DNA of 64,000 bases from Gigaspora rosea (Eukaryota > Glomeromycota > Glomeromycetes > Diversisporales > Gigasporaceae). Below are positions 11,913 through 24,618 of this stretch, in pieces. How positions within the stretch are numbered: the stretch's first letter is position 1; the number at the start of each line of letters is the position of its first letter. The translations under genes were made by a program, and so were the position numbers. The notes beneath the pieces are model-generated. The model was not told where the DNA came from and did no database searches. It saw only the letters and a program-made list of their open reading frames with translations. The stretch is taken from NCBI GenBank assembly GCA_003550325.1, contig QKWP01000108.1, positions 166,192-230,191 of the forward strand, given 5' to 3'.

Positions 11913-13263
11913 GTATTATTGGTAATTTATTATGTAGCAATAGCAATATTTATAGTTGCTGTTCAAACCAAATTTGTTTGTAATGACTTCTAGAGTATTA
12001 ACTATTACTGTCATCATTACTTTTATTGCTTTTTTTAGTTACATCTGTTTTATTATTCTTGAAAATAAAAATGTTGAATATTGTATTTTAGAATGAATTG
12101 TAAAATAAATATATACAAATGTATACATACCTTTCAGTACTAGAAGTTTTGAAATTTTGAATGGTTGTTGTTTATTGTTTGAGCACTATGTATTATATGT
12201 CTTTACTGCATGATGCATTGTAATATTCATACAGCTTGGACATCTACACAATAGTTAGTTTTTGAAGTACAGTATGTGTTTATAAAGTAAGTAATTAATA
12301 ATTCTTCTACTAGTGAATTAACAGCAATTTTCTTTATAAAACCAGATAATTTGTTATGATATAAATGATGGTTTTTGTGAGTATCAAATATTTTTTTCCC
12401 TCCTGCCGTATAATTCTATTGTTATCAACAGATACTTGACCATTTATGCTATGGCTGTAGCCAACACTTGGGGTCAGAGTATTACCATTAAAACCCTACA
12501 ATTTCCTGGGTCCCTTATTTCCATGTTGTCTCAGTTCCAAATATCCATCTCCATAACCATTGTACAATGACCTTGACAGCATTACCTGCCCATAGCAAGG
12601 AAGCACTAGCCTTGTTCAAATTTCACTTGGGGAATGTTCCTTCTCATTATGGTAATTAGTGTTGGGCTGGATATTGGACATGGACATTGGACAACCTATG
12701 TCCAGTCCAGTCCAATCCATTGTCCAGAAGGGGTTGGACATTGGATATTGTAAAATATTAAATTAGTACAATCATGTAACAAATGGCCAATCAAATATAA
12801 ATTTTTGTTGTCTGGAACGAAGAGAAGGACCTTTAGTTTCTCTGATTATTAATACATAAATTATATTTTTGATAATCTTATATGAAATTATCGACAAATT
12901 CTTTCATTTTCTGTTTGTCCACTTATGTGTTATTAAATATATATAGTCTTGAGTGCCCCAATTTTATTTCATATATTTTAAATACTTTTTTTGGAAGCTT
13001 ACCCTCTCCTGTGAACCCACAAAGCATCAGTTTTCATGCAATGCCATTTCTGAAACATTTGACTTTTATTTTATACTTTATATAAGTAATTAACTAGACT
13101 AAATATTGTTTGTTGCACAAAAGGTCAAGAAGCTTAAATTAACAATTTGGATTTAGAGAAGTATAAAGTTTCAATTGCATGTTTTTTTTATAGCAAATCA
13201 GAAATATCAATAGTTGTAGCTCTTAATTATTATTATATTTATTATTTTTAATTAATATTAAGG
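11913..13263. other. AT-rich DNA, no gene recognised
   Basis: A patch at 12661-12770 repeats TTGGACATT and TCCAGTCCA motifs (a degenerate short tandem repeat). The sequence at 12450-12660 is GC-richer but gives no convincing frame. Any earlier exons of the kinase fragment that follows were not found. Confidence 0.4.
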
Positions 13264-13560
13264 TTTACAAAAGAACTTTGTATTTGGACAAGTGATAACC
13301 ATGGCATTAATCAATTAATTCAACAAACACAACTTAATGCATCAACATTTAAAAACATCATTGAATGGATACCCTTGAGCAAATTTACAAATATAAAGTA
13401 TTTTGCTAAAGGAGGTTTTGGCATCATTTTTAAGGTAGTATGGATTGATTGATATATTACAGGACTTGATTATTAAAAAAAGGTATAGAAATGAAGAACA
13501 CCAATAGATGTTTGTTTAAAAAGCCTATAATTCTAAAGATATAAAACAAGATTTTTAGAA
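13264..13560 (+). pseudogene. Protein kinase N-lobe fragment, broken
   Basis: An open frame from an intron-like TATTAAG acceptor reads FKNIIEWIPLSKFTNIKYFA followed by KGGFGIIFKVVW, then a stop at 13449-13451. This is the linker plus glycine-rich ATP loop (GxGxxG-like, here KGGFG) of the protein-kinase family that is hugely expanded in arbuscular mycorrhizal fungi. After the stop and shifted frames, weaker resemblance continues (KAYNSKDIKQDF, where the beta-3 Lys region would be). The catalytic loop and C-lobe are absent; a 539-bp MITE with a poly-T tract follows. I judge it a truncated pseudogene exon. Confidence 0.7.
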
Positions 13561-13617
13561 AAAATAAGCATTTTAATTTATTATTAAAGTGTAATAATTT
13601 ATTTATTCTAATTACTA

Positions 13618-14156
<539 letters not shown>

Positions 14157-14247
14157 TATAAAATGCCAGATAAAAGACCCAAGTCTCTTTCATTCCACCA
14201 AAAAATTGATTAGTAAAAAAAGAAATTAATTAGTAAAAAATGAGGTG

Positions 14248-14347
14248 GGTCTAATATATGAGGGAATCTTGTATCCAGCAGTTTATATAATATTTTAGGT
14301 CTAATATATGAGAGGTTCTTGTATTTAGCAGTTTATATAATATTTTA
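14248..14347 (+). repeat. 50-bp unit in two tandem copies
   Basis: The unit runs from GGTCTAATATATGAG to CAGTTTATATAATATTTTA and is repeated head to tail with five or six differences. Confidence 0.9.
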
Positions 14348-14529
14348 GGTTTAAAATCGAATATAAATATGGAGCAAATCTGCAATTCTATATGGAATAA
14401 CCAAGAACCCAAAAGATGGTAACTACATGTCTCAAAAAATTGTTAGATAGTAAATTTGGTGAATTAAGTTGGAGTTTTAAGTAGTTAATTTATATTATAT
14501 AGTTAATAGACTTAATAAAATTCACAAAG

Positions 14530-14960
14530 CCAAAACCTAGTACAAAAAGATTTCTATTTTGGAAATTTAGTTAATAAAAAATATGTTAGTCGTATATTAC
14601 TAATTTTGACTTATATAATAAACAAATTAACTTTATGTTTTTAATAAAACCTAATTGTAGTATGCTAATAGTGGCTTTTTTATTAAGTAAATCGATCTAC
14701 ATTATTAAGACAATTTTGTTTACTATAATAAACTCCAGTTAACTCTAAATTTTTATAATTTTTTTATTATTAGTTGTTTGTAAAAAGATTACTTGCATCA
14801 TAATGGATTCTTTTGGTACAACAATGTATTTTATAAAAATCAATTAATAAAAAATTATCAGATTTTTATAAAAATTTAGAGGTAATTAGAACTTATAATA
14901 ATGAACAAATTTGGTTTATTAATTAAGATCAATTTACTCAATAAAAAATTTGCTAAAAAT
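14530..14960. repeat. AT-rich foldback repeat
   Basis: The arm at about 14680-14760 (AAGTAAATCGATCTACATTA ... CTCTAAATTTTTATA) recurs inverted at about 14870-14945. Extent beyond the arms is approximate. No TSD identified. Confidence 0.6.
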
Positions 14961-15083
14961 GCATCTAAATTAATTTTAGTCTTTTATATGATTACTTAGT
15001 GCATAAAGCTAGACAAAATCTTATAATTCAAAATATTTATTAATTAATTCTAAATTTATGCACTAAGTAAGCTAGTTCAGACC

Positions 15084-16867
15084 TATTATTTCTATGAACA
15101 TGAACTAAACTTAGTTCAAGTTCAGGTTCAGGTTCAGTATTGAACCTGAACCTGAACATTTTTTAAAACATGTTTAGGTTCAGGTTTAGTATTAAACTTT
15201 TAGAGCTAGTTCAGGATCAGTTCAGGTTTAATTTATAAGTTTATAAACATATTCAGGTTCAGTCTAGCATTTATAAGAACTAGTGATTCTAGATTTGGAT
15301 CCAGGTTTGGTCTGGCCCAAACCAGACTCAAACTCTAAATTTTATTATTTAAAACTTTATACTAAACTCAAACTCAATCATAAGTTGGTTAGAATAGTCC
15401 AAATTTTGCAAACTAGTTTGAGTCTGAATAAAAATATATGTATTTTTTAATATTAAACAAGTTTACTTAGAGTAAGAAGTATAAATCAGTTAGTAAAATC
15501 TATTTTTTTACTAACTGATTATAACTTCTTGCACTAAATAAACTAGTTTAGCATCAAAAAATATATCAAAACAATATATTTTACTTTATCTTTCAAAGAA
15601 AGAATGCTTAATTTTGGAAATTTTTATTAAAAATTCAAAATTAAACAACTTATCTTTGAAAAAAATTTTAAAGAAAATAAAATAAAATATACCAATATGT
15701 GTATTTTTTTGGTGCTAAACAAGTTTACTTAGAGCAATAAGTTATAATCAATTAGTAAAATTTAGAGATTTATAAAACTTTGTATAATTTTATTAATAAA
15801 ATTATACAAATTTCTATTATTCCCTAAATTTTACTAATTGATTATAATTTTTTGCTCTAAGTAAACTTGTTTAGCACCAATAAAATACACATATTGGTAT
15901 ATTTTATTTTCTATAAAATTTGTATCAAAGATTCTTAATTTTGAATTTTTATAAAATTTCAAAATTAAGCAATTTTTTCAAATTTTAAGAAAATAAAATA
16001 AAATATGCCGATTTGATGTATTTTCTGGTGGTGAACAAGTATACTTAGTGCAAAAAGTTAGGTTCAATTAGTAAAATTTAGAGAATAATAGAAATTTGTA
16101 TAATTTTATTAATTAAATTATACAAATTTTTATAATTTTCTAAATTTTACTAATTGAACCTAACTTTTTGCACTAAGTATACTTGTTCACCACCAGAAAA
16201 TACATCAAATCGGCATATTTTATTTTATTTTCTTAAAATTTGAAAAAAAGATGCTTAATTTTGAAATTTTTATAAAAATTCAAAATTAAGCATCTTTCTT
16301 CATATTTAAGAAAAGTAAATTAAAATATGCCAATTTGATGTATTTTTTGGTGCTAAACAAGTTTACTTAGTGCAAGATGTTATAATCAATTAGTAAAATT
16401 TAGAGAATTATAGAACTTTGTATAAGGGCAGTGTCATTAATTACCTGATTATTTTTTATCAGAGGCCTATCCCCTCCCTCTTTCTTAATATATATATAGT
16501 CAGATTCTTATATATAATTTTAACTTTTTTACCCCCTCCTCACCTAAAAAATCACCTAATTTTTGTCACTCTTCTAATTTTATTAATAAAATTATACAAA
16601 TTTCTATAATTTTCTAAATTTTACTTTTTGATTCTAACTTTGTAATTTAATTAAACATGTGCATATATTATAAACCTGAACATGTTCATGACCCTTGAAC
16701 TGAAACTAAACTGAACTTTTTTTAAGTTCAGGTTCATGTTCATGTTCAATAATTTTAAGTTCAGGTTCAGTTTATTATTGAACTTTTAGAGCAGTTCAGG
16801 TTCAGGTTCAGGTTAATTGAACCTGAATCTGAACCTCTATTGAAATAAACTAAACTTCAAACCCCTA
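15084..16867 (+). mobile_element. hAT-type foldback element with palindrome array, copy 1
   Basis: Both ends carry degenerate tandem copies of the hexamer AGGTTC (or GAACCT). The interior is a chain of repeated palindromes: one centred on AATTTTATTAATAAAATT flanked by TAGTAAAATTTAGAGAAT and its inverse, the next centred on AATTTTGAATTTTT with GATGCTTAATTTTG arms. The flanks TTCAGACC and TTTAGGCC match at 6 of 8 bases. An inverted second copy at 40.7-49.0 kb has an exact 8-bp TSD and defines the ends. No transposase is encoded. Confidence 0.85.
16424..16575 (+). mobile_element. Small insertion inside the foldback element
   Basis: This stretch interrupts one palindrome unit that is intact in the other units. 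Its ends show weak inverted similarity (AAGGGCAGTG...TTACCTGATT against AATCACCTAA...GTCACTCTT). It is probably a small MITE. Confidence 0.45.
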
Positions 16868-17214
16868 TTTAGGCCTATAAATATATCAAATTAGCAGAAT
16901 TATTTTGAAATTTGGGGAAAAGATACATAATTTTGATTTTTGATCAAAAAGTCAAATTTAAGTATGTTTTCCTTGAATTTCAAATAAAATAAAAATAATT
17001 TTGCTAATTGTTCAAAGAACATTAGTGTAGAGCCAAAAGTAGTTAATGTCAGTGTATCTGCAAATTACGAATTTTGATTGGCTAAATCAGGTATAACACA
17101 AAAAACAACAATCAAAACAATTCAATTATGTTTATTGGTTAAGTTTGCTATAATATAAAAAAAATCTATTTATATTTGGTTCTTTGAACTCTAAATGGTT
17201 CCATTTTTCTAGTT

Positions 17215-17385
17215 TAATATATTTTTAGGTGTTGAATAAGTTTACTTAGTGCAATTATTTAGTAAAATCTTGTAAATCATAAGATTTTATAAAATTTTAT
17301 AATAAATTTCTAGAAAATCTTATGATTCACAAATTTTTTTATTAATTCTAACTTTATGCACTAAGTAAACTTATTGATAATATAG
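17215..17385 (+). repeat. Small foldback related to the palindrome units
   Basis: Arms AATAAGTTTACTTAGTGCA and TGCACTAAGTAAACTTATT face one another around AT-rich DNA; the same arm motif borders each palindrome unit of the 15-16.9 kb element. Confidence 0.7.
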
Positions 17386-17480
17386 AATTTGTGCAAAGTC
17401 TATTTAAACTTATATAAAAATAATCTATAAAAAGACTTATATAAATATTATATATTTATAAATTTATATATTATAATTAA

Positions 17481-19310
17481 TTGATAATCTGCTTTCAACT
17501 GAAGAATTGGTGTGCTTCTATCTAAAATTTTTTCTTACTAAGTTAACGATACATGTCCACTAATTGAAAGTTGTAGAGCTCATCGAGCCACATCTAACAG
17601 TGGTTAGATCATCCAAATTAGGCTAGTGGATGGTGAGTTATTGTCAAAAATATTGGCCTACTATATAAAAATCTGTAACAGAAATGAAAATCCTATAGGC
17701 AAAATGTGGCATGCTTCTATTTAAAATTTTTTTTACTAAGATAACAATACCAGTACATTACTACTAATTGAAAGTTGTAGAGCTCGTCGAGTCACATCTA
17801 ACAGTGGTTAGATCATCCAAATTGGCCCATTGGATGGCGAAATATCATCAAAAAATGATTGGCTAACTATATAAAATCTTTATATAAACTTATATAGTCG
17901 GCCAATTATTTTTCAATGATATCTTGCCATCTACTAGGCCAATTTGGATAATCTAGCTACCGTTAGATGCGACTCGATGAGCTCTACAACTTACAATTAG
18001 TAGACATATATTATTAACTTAGTAAGAAAAATTTTTAGATAGAAGCACGCTACATTTTGCCTATAGTGAATTTTATACCTGATATTACTATAGGTCACAT
18101 GGCGATCAATGACCATCATACATATGATCACATAGCATAACACAAATCTAAAGATTCTAAAGAATCTAAAATATCTAATAGATCTAATAAATCTATTCTT
18201 TATATTATTTATTTTATTTATTTTATAACTATTAAATCTATCATATCTATCTGATATATTATATCAAGCATAAATAATTGATAGAATCGATATATTATAA
18301 CTGATAGATATGATTGTTATTTTTATATTATCTGACATGTATAAATATCACTGATATTTCTACCAGAATGCTAATAGTTTTCAACAACTCAATTAAATAA
18401 ATAAACTATTAGTGTTTCTATACGCTAATTAACAAAATCTAATACTTGTGTCTTCATACATGTGAATAATCATTTGTAATCATTAAGTGGTTTAACAATT
18501 AATCATGTGATTATTGCGATGGTTCTCATACTATATAGTGTTAATAAAAAGTAGTTATAGTTTTATTGATAAACTGATATACCATTTGTATTTTCATAAA
18601 CCTTTAGTCGTTTGCCTCTTTTATAAAAGCAAATCACATAAAAACCTCTATATGGGGTGTTTTCTATTAAAAGGGCCCATTTTTACAATTTTTTAAAAAA
18701 TGAGTTTTCATTAGATTTATATAAATTTTGACATGGTTGATATTTTTTAATTATAAATGAAAGTCGATTTGCATAATAAAAAATCCAGATAATGTAAAAG
18801 AAAAATTCCATGAAGCTGCATAGAGCCAACACATCACGAGATTACTCGATAGTTACCTGCTGTCTTTCACTAATCAAAATCGTGAAATTTGATTAATCCC
18901 GGATCAGTCCAAAAATCAAAACAAATAATTAAACTCAATTATCTCAAAATAAAGTATATGTAAAAATGGGCCCTTTTAATAGAAAACTCCCCATATACGC
19001 TCACATGTAATTTACTAAGTTTGTGAGACTTTCAATTATTTTAAGCCCCAGTTTCACTAAACTGTTTTAGAGGTGGTTTGAGTATAATAGTAATCTCTGT
19101 TATAGATTTTTATATTGTAGGCCAATAGTTTTTCGATGATAACTAGCTATCTACTAGGCTAATTTGAATGATCTAACCACTAATAGATGTGTCTCAATGA
19201 GCTCTACAACTTTTAATTAGTGAACATATATTGTTAACTTAGTAAGTAAAAAAAATTTAGATAGAGCACGCCATATTTCGCCTATTCTCAGTTGACAGGT
19301 AGATTATTAA
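17481..19310 (+). mobile_element. TTAA-flanked foldback element, copy 2 (with insertions)
   Basis: The sequence begins TTGATAATCTGC and ends GATTATTAA, with TTAA immediately outside both ends (17477-17480, 19311-19314). The interior repeats a block (GTTGTAGAGCTC, CATCTAACAGTGGTTAGATC, TGGATGG) forward at 17.55 and 17.78 kb and inverted at 17.95 and 19.15 kb. The middle (18.06-19.10 kb) is other DNA, including the MITE at 18651. A cleaner copy is at 30842-31696. Confidence 0.75.
18651..18995 (+). mobile_element. TA-flanked MITE with 38-bp near-perfect inverted ends
   Basis: The ends TATGGGGTGTTTTCTATTAA and AGGGCCCATTTTTAC are repeated inverted at the right, with TA on both sides. A rearranged relative is at 19.58-19.98 kb. 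Confidence 0.88.
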
Positions 19311-19374
19311 TTAAGTAACTTTTATAAGCTATAAATATCTAAATAAATTTTTTATATAAATTTTATATAGGGTT

Positions 19375-19590
19375 TTGTAATATAGTGCACCTGCACTGCA
19401 GTGCACCCCTTTTATGTTACTCAAAATTTTACTAGGGTAACACCTGTTGTGTTATTAACAAAAAATGATCTACTCGCAATTTTGTATTAATTTTAATTTT
19501 AACTTTAACTTTAACTCTAACTATAGCTTAAACCTAGTTCTAACCCTGACTCTAACCCTAACCCTAACTCTCGTATTAAAACAGCCCTTT
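19375..19590 (+). mobile_element. Telomere-motif MITE family A, diverged copy
   Basis: It shares with the copies at 10.7 and 20.6 kb the order GTGCACC..., AAAATTTTACTAGGGTAAC, AACAAAAAATGATC and a CTAACCCTAACCCTAAC stretch. The right end is fused to or overlapped by the next element. Confidence 0.6.
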
Positions 19591-19975
19591 TTTATATATA
19601 TTTTATTTTGAGATAATTGAGTTTTGTGAAATTGGTGAAATTGGTGAATTGGTAAATTGTTGAATTGGTGAAACAGTCAATTGAATTGGTTTTGATTTTT
19701 GGACTGATCTGGTATTAATTGAATTTCATAATTTTGATTGGTTAAATGTAACAGGTAACTATTAAGTAATCTTGTGACATATTGGCCTTACATGGTCTCG
19801 TATAATTTTTCTTTTATAGTTATCTTGATATTCTTGATATTTTATTATGCAAATCAACTTTCATTTATAACTGAAAAATATCAATCATGCTAAAATTTAT
19901 ATAAATCTAATGAAAACACAATTTTCAAAAAATTGTAAAAAGGGCTATTTTAATATGTAACACTCCATATAACTT
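19585..19975 (-). mobile_element. Relative of the 18651 MITE
   Basis: Its left part (AAAACAGCCCTTTTTT) and right part (AAAAAGGGCTATTTTAATAT, ACTCCATATA) match the 18651 MITE arms, and the interiors correspond in reverse order (TTTGATTTTTGGACTGATC). Confidence 0.65.
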
Positions 19976-20593
19976 TTATATATATAAAAATAAATAAAAA
20001 AATTTTATATACAGTAGCCAGAATTAGATCACTGGAATTAATAAAAATTTATTAATAAAATATAGTAAAAATTAAAATTTTTACTAAATATAAAAATATT
20101 TTAAATAATTTTTTAAAAACATATTGGTTAATATAAGTTCAAATTTAATACTTGAAGTTTGTAAAAAATATTTTTTGGATTTTTTAAAATTTTTTTACAA
20201 GTTATATTCATATTAAGAAAATCAAGATTATAAATTTTATAAATAATATAAATATTACTTACAGTATTTATAATTTTAATTCTCTCAATGAAAATATAAC
20301 TTCCAAAAAAAATTTAAAAAATCTAAAAAAATATTTTTTACAAACTTAAGTAATAAATTTAATTTTGTATCAGCCGATATATTTTTAGTGACCAGAAGTA
20401 GATCACTAAAAACAATAAAAATTTAGTAATAAAATATAGTAAAAATTATAATTTTTATTATATATAAAAATTTTTTTAAATAATTTTTTAAAAATATATT
20501 GGTTAATTCAAAATTAAATTCAATACTTAAAGTTTGTAAAAATATTTTTATAGATTTTTAAAATTTTTTTGCAAGTTATACTCTTATTAAAAA

Positions 20594-20812
20594 GAAAAAA
20601 TCTAAATGGTGCCCATGCATTTTGTACCCCCTATGTACTAATAATTAATTCCTGTTTAGAATTAGGGTTAGGGTTAGGGTTAGAATCATGATAGTACAGA
20701 ATTGCGAGAGGATCATTTTTTGTTAGAAGTGCAACAGGGGTTACCCTAGTAAAATTTTGAGATATCAAAATAGGGGGCACAATGTGCATGGGGCACTATC
20801 TAGTCCAGTTCT
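20594..20812 (-). mobile_element. hAT-like MITE (telomere-motif family A), copy 2
   Basis: It is an inverted copy of the 10699-10917 MITE. The flanks ATTAAAAA and ATTAAGAA match at 7 of 8 bases. The core contains TTAGGGTTAGGGTTAGGG. Confidence 0.85.
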
Positions 20813-20909
20813 ATTAAGAAAATCAAAATTATAAATTTCTATAAATAATATAAATATTATTTATAGAATTTATAATTTTAATTTTTCAATAAGAATATGA
20901 AAATAACTA

Positions 20910-21222
20910 TTTGCACACAGTGTGTTTATACACAGTTATTTGTGTAACAAATAAATTAAACCAATTTTTAATATAAACAAAATTAAATTTTGATTTATAT
21001 TAGGGTTAGAGTAAAGACCTGAGATGGATTAGAGCTTATTTTATACTAAAATTTTGCAAGGAATTTTTTTTCTTAGTCGTTAAAATAAAGTTTCATAAGC
21101 AAAATTTAAAGATAGAATTAAATTTTAATATTTTGCTTTGTTTTTGTTGTACAAAAATTGATCTGCGGCTTGCATTTTTCTATTATATTTTGTATAACTG
21201 TGTTAAACACACTGTGTACAAA
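20910..21222 (+). mobile_element. MITE family B, copy 2, TA target
   Basis: The arms TTTGCACACAGTGTGTTTA and inverted TTTGTACACAGTGTGTTTA are bordered by TA on both sides. The core has the family motifs TAGGGTTAGAG, AATTTTGCAAGGAA and GTTTCATAAGCAAAATTT. Confidence 0.85.
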
Positions 21223-21609
21223 TAGAAATTCTTTAAGAATATAACCTGCAAAAAAAAATTTAAAAAATCTAAAAAAATATTTTTTACAAATTTAAGTATT
21301 GAATTTAATTTTGTATTAACCAATATATTTTTAAAAAATTATTTAAAAAATTTTTATATATAGTAAAAATATAATTTTTGTTATTTTATTAAAACGGTCC
21401 AGTGCAAAAAGGATTGTACCTCATAAAAAATTTTATTAAAAAAAATTGTACATATTAACTTTTATTTTATTAAACAAAATTTTTAATAGATTATCAGATT
21501 AGATAATATAAAATACAGCTATAAATAGTATTTTATACTATAGATAAATTAGATTTGCAAATTTGTGTAATAAAAAAATAAATTTATAAAAACAAAAAAT
21601 AAATTTTCA

Positions 21610-21845
21610 TTACTTTAGGGTTAATGTGAGGCCTGGGATTTTATTGGGGCATTGTACATTATATACAAAATTTAGAAAAAAATTTTTTATTAGAGTCCCA
21701 AAGGTAGTTTCATAAGCAAACTTTTGAGTTTTTTTTAAAAAATAAAAAAAAACTAAAATTTTATCTTACATCTGATCTTAAAGTTTGATTGGTTATTCTA
21801 ATAGTTTGGTGTAATATGATATAAAGCACTATAGGTGCATTTTAG
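21610..21845 (+). mobile_element. MITE family B, copy 3 (ends unclear)
   Basis: It holds TTTAGGGTTAATGTGAGGCC, TAGTTTCATAAGCAAACTTT and TACATCTGATCTTAAAG...TGATTGG in family order. End repeats are too worn to place. Confidence 0.6.
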
Positions 21846-22760
21846 TAAACCTACATCAGATTTATTTATTAATTTAAAAAATTCTTTTACAATTCATTAT
21901 CAATATCAAAATTATTATTATTACTCATTTTCTTATTCAACAAAACTATTTAATCATCCAATTCTATATACTCTTGTTCTTGTAAGTACTCTTTTCCAAA
22001 ACCCAATTACTACTTTCAAATTTAGTTTCCTTTGAAAGCTTGCAAAAGCTTATTTCTTAGGTTTAAAAATTCAAATATAGGCCCATTTTGCTATTTTATT
22101 TTTTATAACCACTAATAACTTCAATCAGCTTGAGCTCATAGTGGTAAAAAGAGGTAAAAAATCCGATAGCTATATTGTTTGGCTAATTAATAAAAATAAA
22201 TAGAACTTTTTCTTTATTTCATTGGACAAGTTCTAGAAGTTCAGGCTAGTATAAATTATTAGGAAATAAAATTTGGTAAGTATTTAAGTATTCAATATTT
22301 TTATTTAGTCCTAATTTGGGCTATCCAATTTTTTGACTTAATAAAAACATACTATTATTTTGCTTATTCCATTTAGACAACACCACCTCAACTGTACACT
22401 CATAAATGCCAAAAACCAGAGCAACTTGCTTGTATAATATAAAATTTTGTTTTTGCTTGATAATAGGAATATCACTAAAAAGGTATCTATGAATGTTAAT
22501 TACTATCTATTTTTTATTGTTTTTTAATAGAATATATGTTCGATTTTCACAAAAACTGGACATGGAAAATTGAAAAATTGATAAAACAAATATGTTTGAA
22601 TATATTCTATCACCTACATGAATTTTAACTTATTTGAATCATTATATATTTTTTTATTATTATTATAATCATAACCTTTTATGAACCTTTTTGCACTAGA
22701 CCATAAATTTTTATTAATTCTGGTGATCTACTTCTAGCCACTGTAAATGTTATAGAAAAA

Positions 22761-23063
22761 ATTGTCACTGGTGGTGACATGCCTCTGTATAATGTATGAT
22801 CAAAACAAATATAAACATGTGTAAATTTATTTTGTTAAGGTTAGGGTTAGGATTATAGGCAACTATATAGTAAAATTTTACAAGGAATTTTTTTTTTGCT
22901 AGAATAAAGGGTGGTTTCATAGTCATAATTTTCAGTTATCGCGATATTTTTGAAAATGGCATTTTTTCGCTTCATTTTTATATTACACGATCAGGTGTAA
23001 TGTTATACCAGATCTTGATTCTTATTGGCATGGTTGAAACGTAATTGTCACCATTAGTGACAA
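22761..23063 (+). mobile_element. MITE family B, copy 4
   Basis: Ends ATTGTCACTGGTGGTGACA and inverted TTTGTCACTAATGGTGACA; core AAGGTTAGGGTTAGG, TAGTAAAATTTTACAAGGAA and GTGGTTTCATAGTCA. Confidence 0.75.
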
Positions 23064-23153
23064 ATAGATTTACTCAATGTTATATATTATAAAATTTAGA
23101 TAAAAATTTTATATAAATATTATACTGTATATTAATAAAAGAAAATTACTATG

Positions 23154-23429
23154 AATTACTACTGGTGATCATCACTAGTGATCTACAATGCATAAAACAA
23201 AATAAACAATTTGTATTAAATAAAAATTAAATCTCTTAAAATTTAGCGAGAAATTTTTTTTTTTGCATAAAAAATGTATTTTACAGACAAAATTTTAGGT
23301 TAGAAGCAATTTTAGTAATTTTTTAAAAAATTCTTTGTTTTTGTTATACAAAAATTGATCTACATGTTACACCTGATCCTGAATTTTAATTGGTAAATTG
23401 ATCATTGGTGATAATTACCAGTAGTGATA
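23154..23429 (+). mobile_element. MITE family B, copy 5
   Basis: Ends ATTACTACTGGTGATCATCA and inverted TTATCACTACTGGTAATTAT; the core has the worn family motifs and TTACACCTGATCCTG...TTGG. The TTAGGG block is missing here. Confidence 0.7.
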
Positions 23430-23529
23430 AATAAAAAAAATTTACATATATAATTATATAACTTTATATATTATAAAATATAAATAAATTTTTATATAAA
23501 TTTTAAAAAAAAAGAAGAAAAAAACTAAA

Positions 23530-23890
23530 TTTACCTTTAGGGTATGCTATCTGGTTACACAAACTACAAAGTTTTTATTCATAGGGTCAAATACCCAGTT
23601 ACAAAAATAACAATATTTAACTATGTTATAGAATTAAATTTTTGTATTCGTTAGTTTAGGGTTAGGGTAAGCACCAAGTTTAGGGTTAGGGTTTGGCAAT
23701 TATATAGTAAAATCGTTTAAAAAAAACTTTTTGTTAGAGCATGAAAGATGGTTTTCTATGCAAATTTTGAGCAATAAGCAATTTTTAATAAAATGAATGT
23801 TTGTTTTGCAAATTTGGATCATGTTACATTACACAAGATCCTAAAATCTAATTGGTTTGCTGTGGGGGCGGGTATAACCCACCCGGTACC
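23530..23890 (+). mobile_element. MITE family B, copy 6
   Basis: Two blocks of TTTAGGGTTAGGGT, then TAGTAAAATCGTTT, GTTAGAGCATGAAAGATGG, ATGCAAATTTTGAGCAATAA and CACAAGATCCTAAAATC. Terminal repeats were not resolved. Confidence 0.6.
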
Positions 23891-23907
23891 AATAGAAATT
23901 CTCAAAA

Positions 23908-24175
23908 AAGAAATAGTCAATATCTCAAAATTTACTAGGATAACCCTGTTGTATTTTAATTAATAGCAAACTTCTAATAAAATTTACATATATAATTATG
24001 TAACTTTATATATTATAAATATAAATAAATTTTTATATAAATTTAAAAAAAAAGAAATAGAAAGAGCGCCAACTATTGCCTCTAGCAATAGAACTAGGGT
24101 TTAAAAAAAAAGAAAAGAAAAGAAATAGTCAATATCTCAAAATTTTACTAGGATAACCCTGTTGTATTTTAATTA
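23908..24175 (+). repeat. 54-bp direct duplication around a SINE tail
   Basis: AGAAATAGTCAATATCTCAA and the following ACTAGGATAACCCTGTTGT occur at 23908 and again at 24121. An AT-rich block just before each also matches (23425 and 23970). Between the copies lies the SINE 3' end, which suggests a retrotransposition-linked or replication-linked duplication. Confidence 0.75.
24062..24125 (+). mobile_element. Truncated SINE 3' end
   Basis: GAGCGCCAACTATTGCCTCT and CTAGCAATAGAACTAGGGTT followed by an A-rich tail match the 3' ends of the two longer SINEs at 41.0 and 41.75 kb. Only about 45 bp plus tail remains, the common 5' truncation of retroposed copies. Confidence 0.75.
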
Positions 24176-24618
24176 AAAATGCTCTATATGCAATTTTACC
24201 CCTAATACTATTCTAATTCTAATTTAATTTTAATTATAACTTTTATTTATTTTAGCATTTTACTTATTTGGCTACTTAACATATTTTTATATTTTAAATT
24301 GTCATTATATAACTGTTAAATAAATATTATTTAAAAATTATATTCATTTATAAATTATACTACGTAAGTCTACATTGGGTTTGTAAACTTATATATAATT
24401 TTTAAATACATAAGTCTGCATGAAAATAACTTTGTAATGATATTTATATTCTGAATAATGTAAGTGTTAATTTTTGGTTGAATTTACATATATTACACCT
24501 AAATCCACAAAGGTAATTATAATTTGGTTACACCCAAACTCTAATATATAGATGGTAGTAGAATTACAAATTACAGCAATTATAGTATTTTATTAGTGGT
24601 AGAATTAATTACAGCATA

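Larger units (their letters stand above)
20012..22743 (+). mobile_element. 2.7-kb TA-flanked Tc1/mariner-like element without transposase
   Basis: The ends CAGTAGCCAGAATTAGATCA and inverted CAGTGGCTAGAAGTAGATCA are each bordered by TA (20010-20011, 22744-22745). About 200 bp of the left arm is duplicated at 20391. The interior holds nested MITEs at 20594, 20910 and 21610 and inverted GGTCCAGTGCAAAAAGG / CCTTTTTGCACTAGACC motifs at 21394 and 22703. No transposase frame survives. Confidence 0.75.

Noticed and set aside
20650..20680. Telomere end or interstitial telomere from a chromosome fusion
   Set aside because: The TTAGGG runs are two to three units long, lie inside MITEs with TSDs, and recur in many copies.
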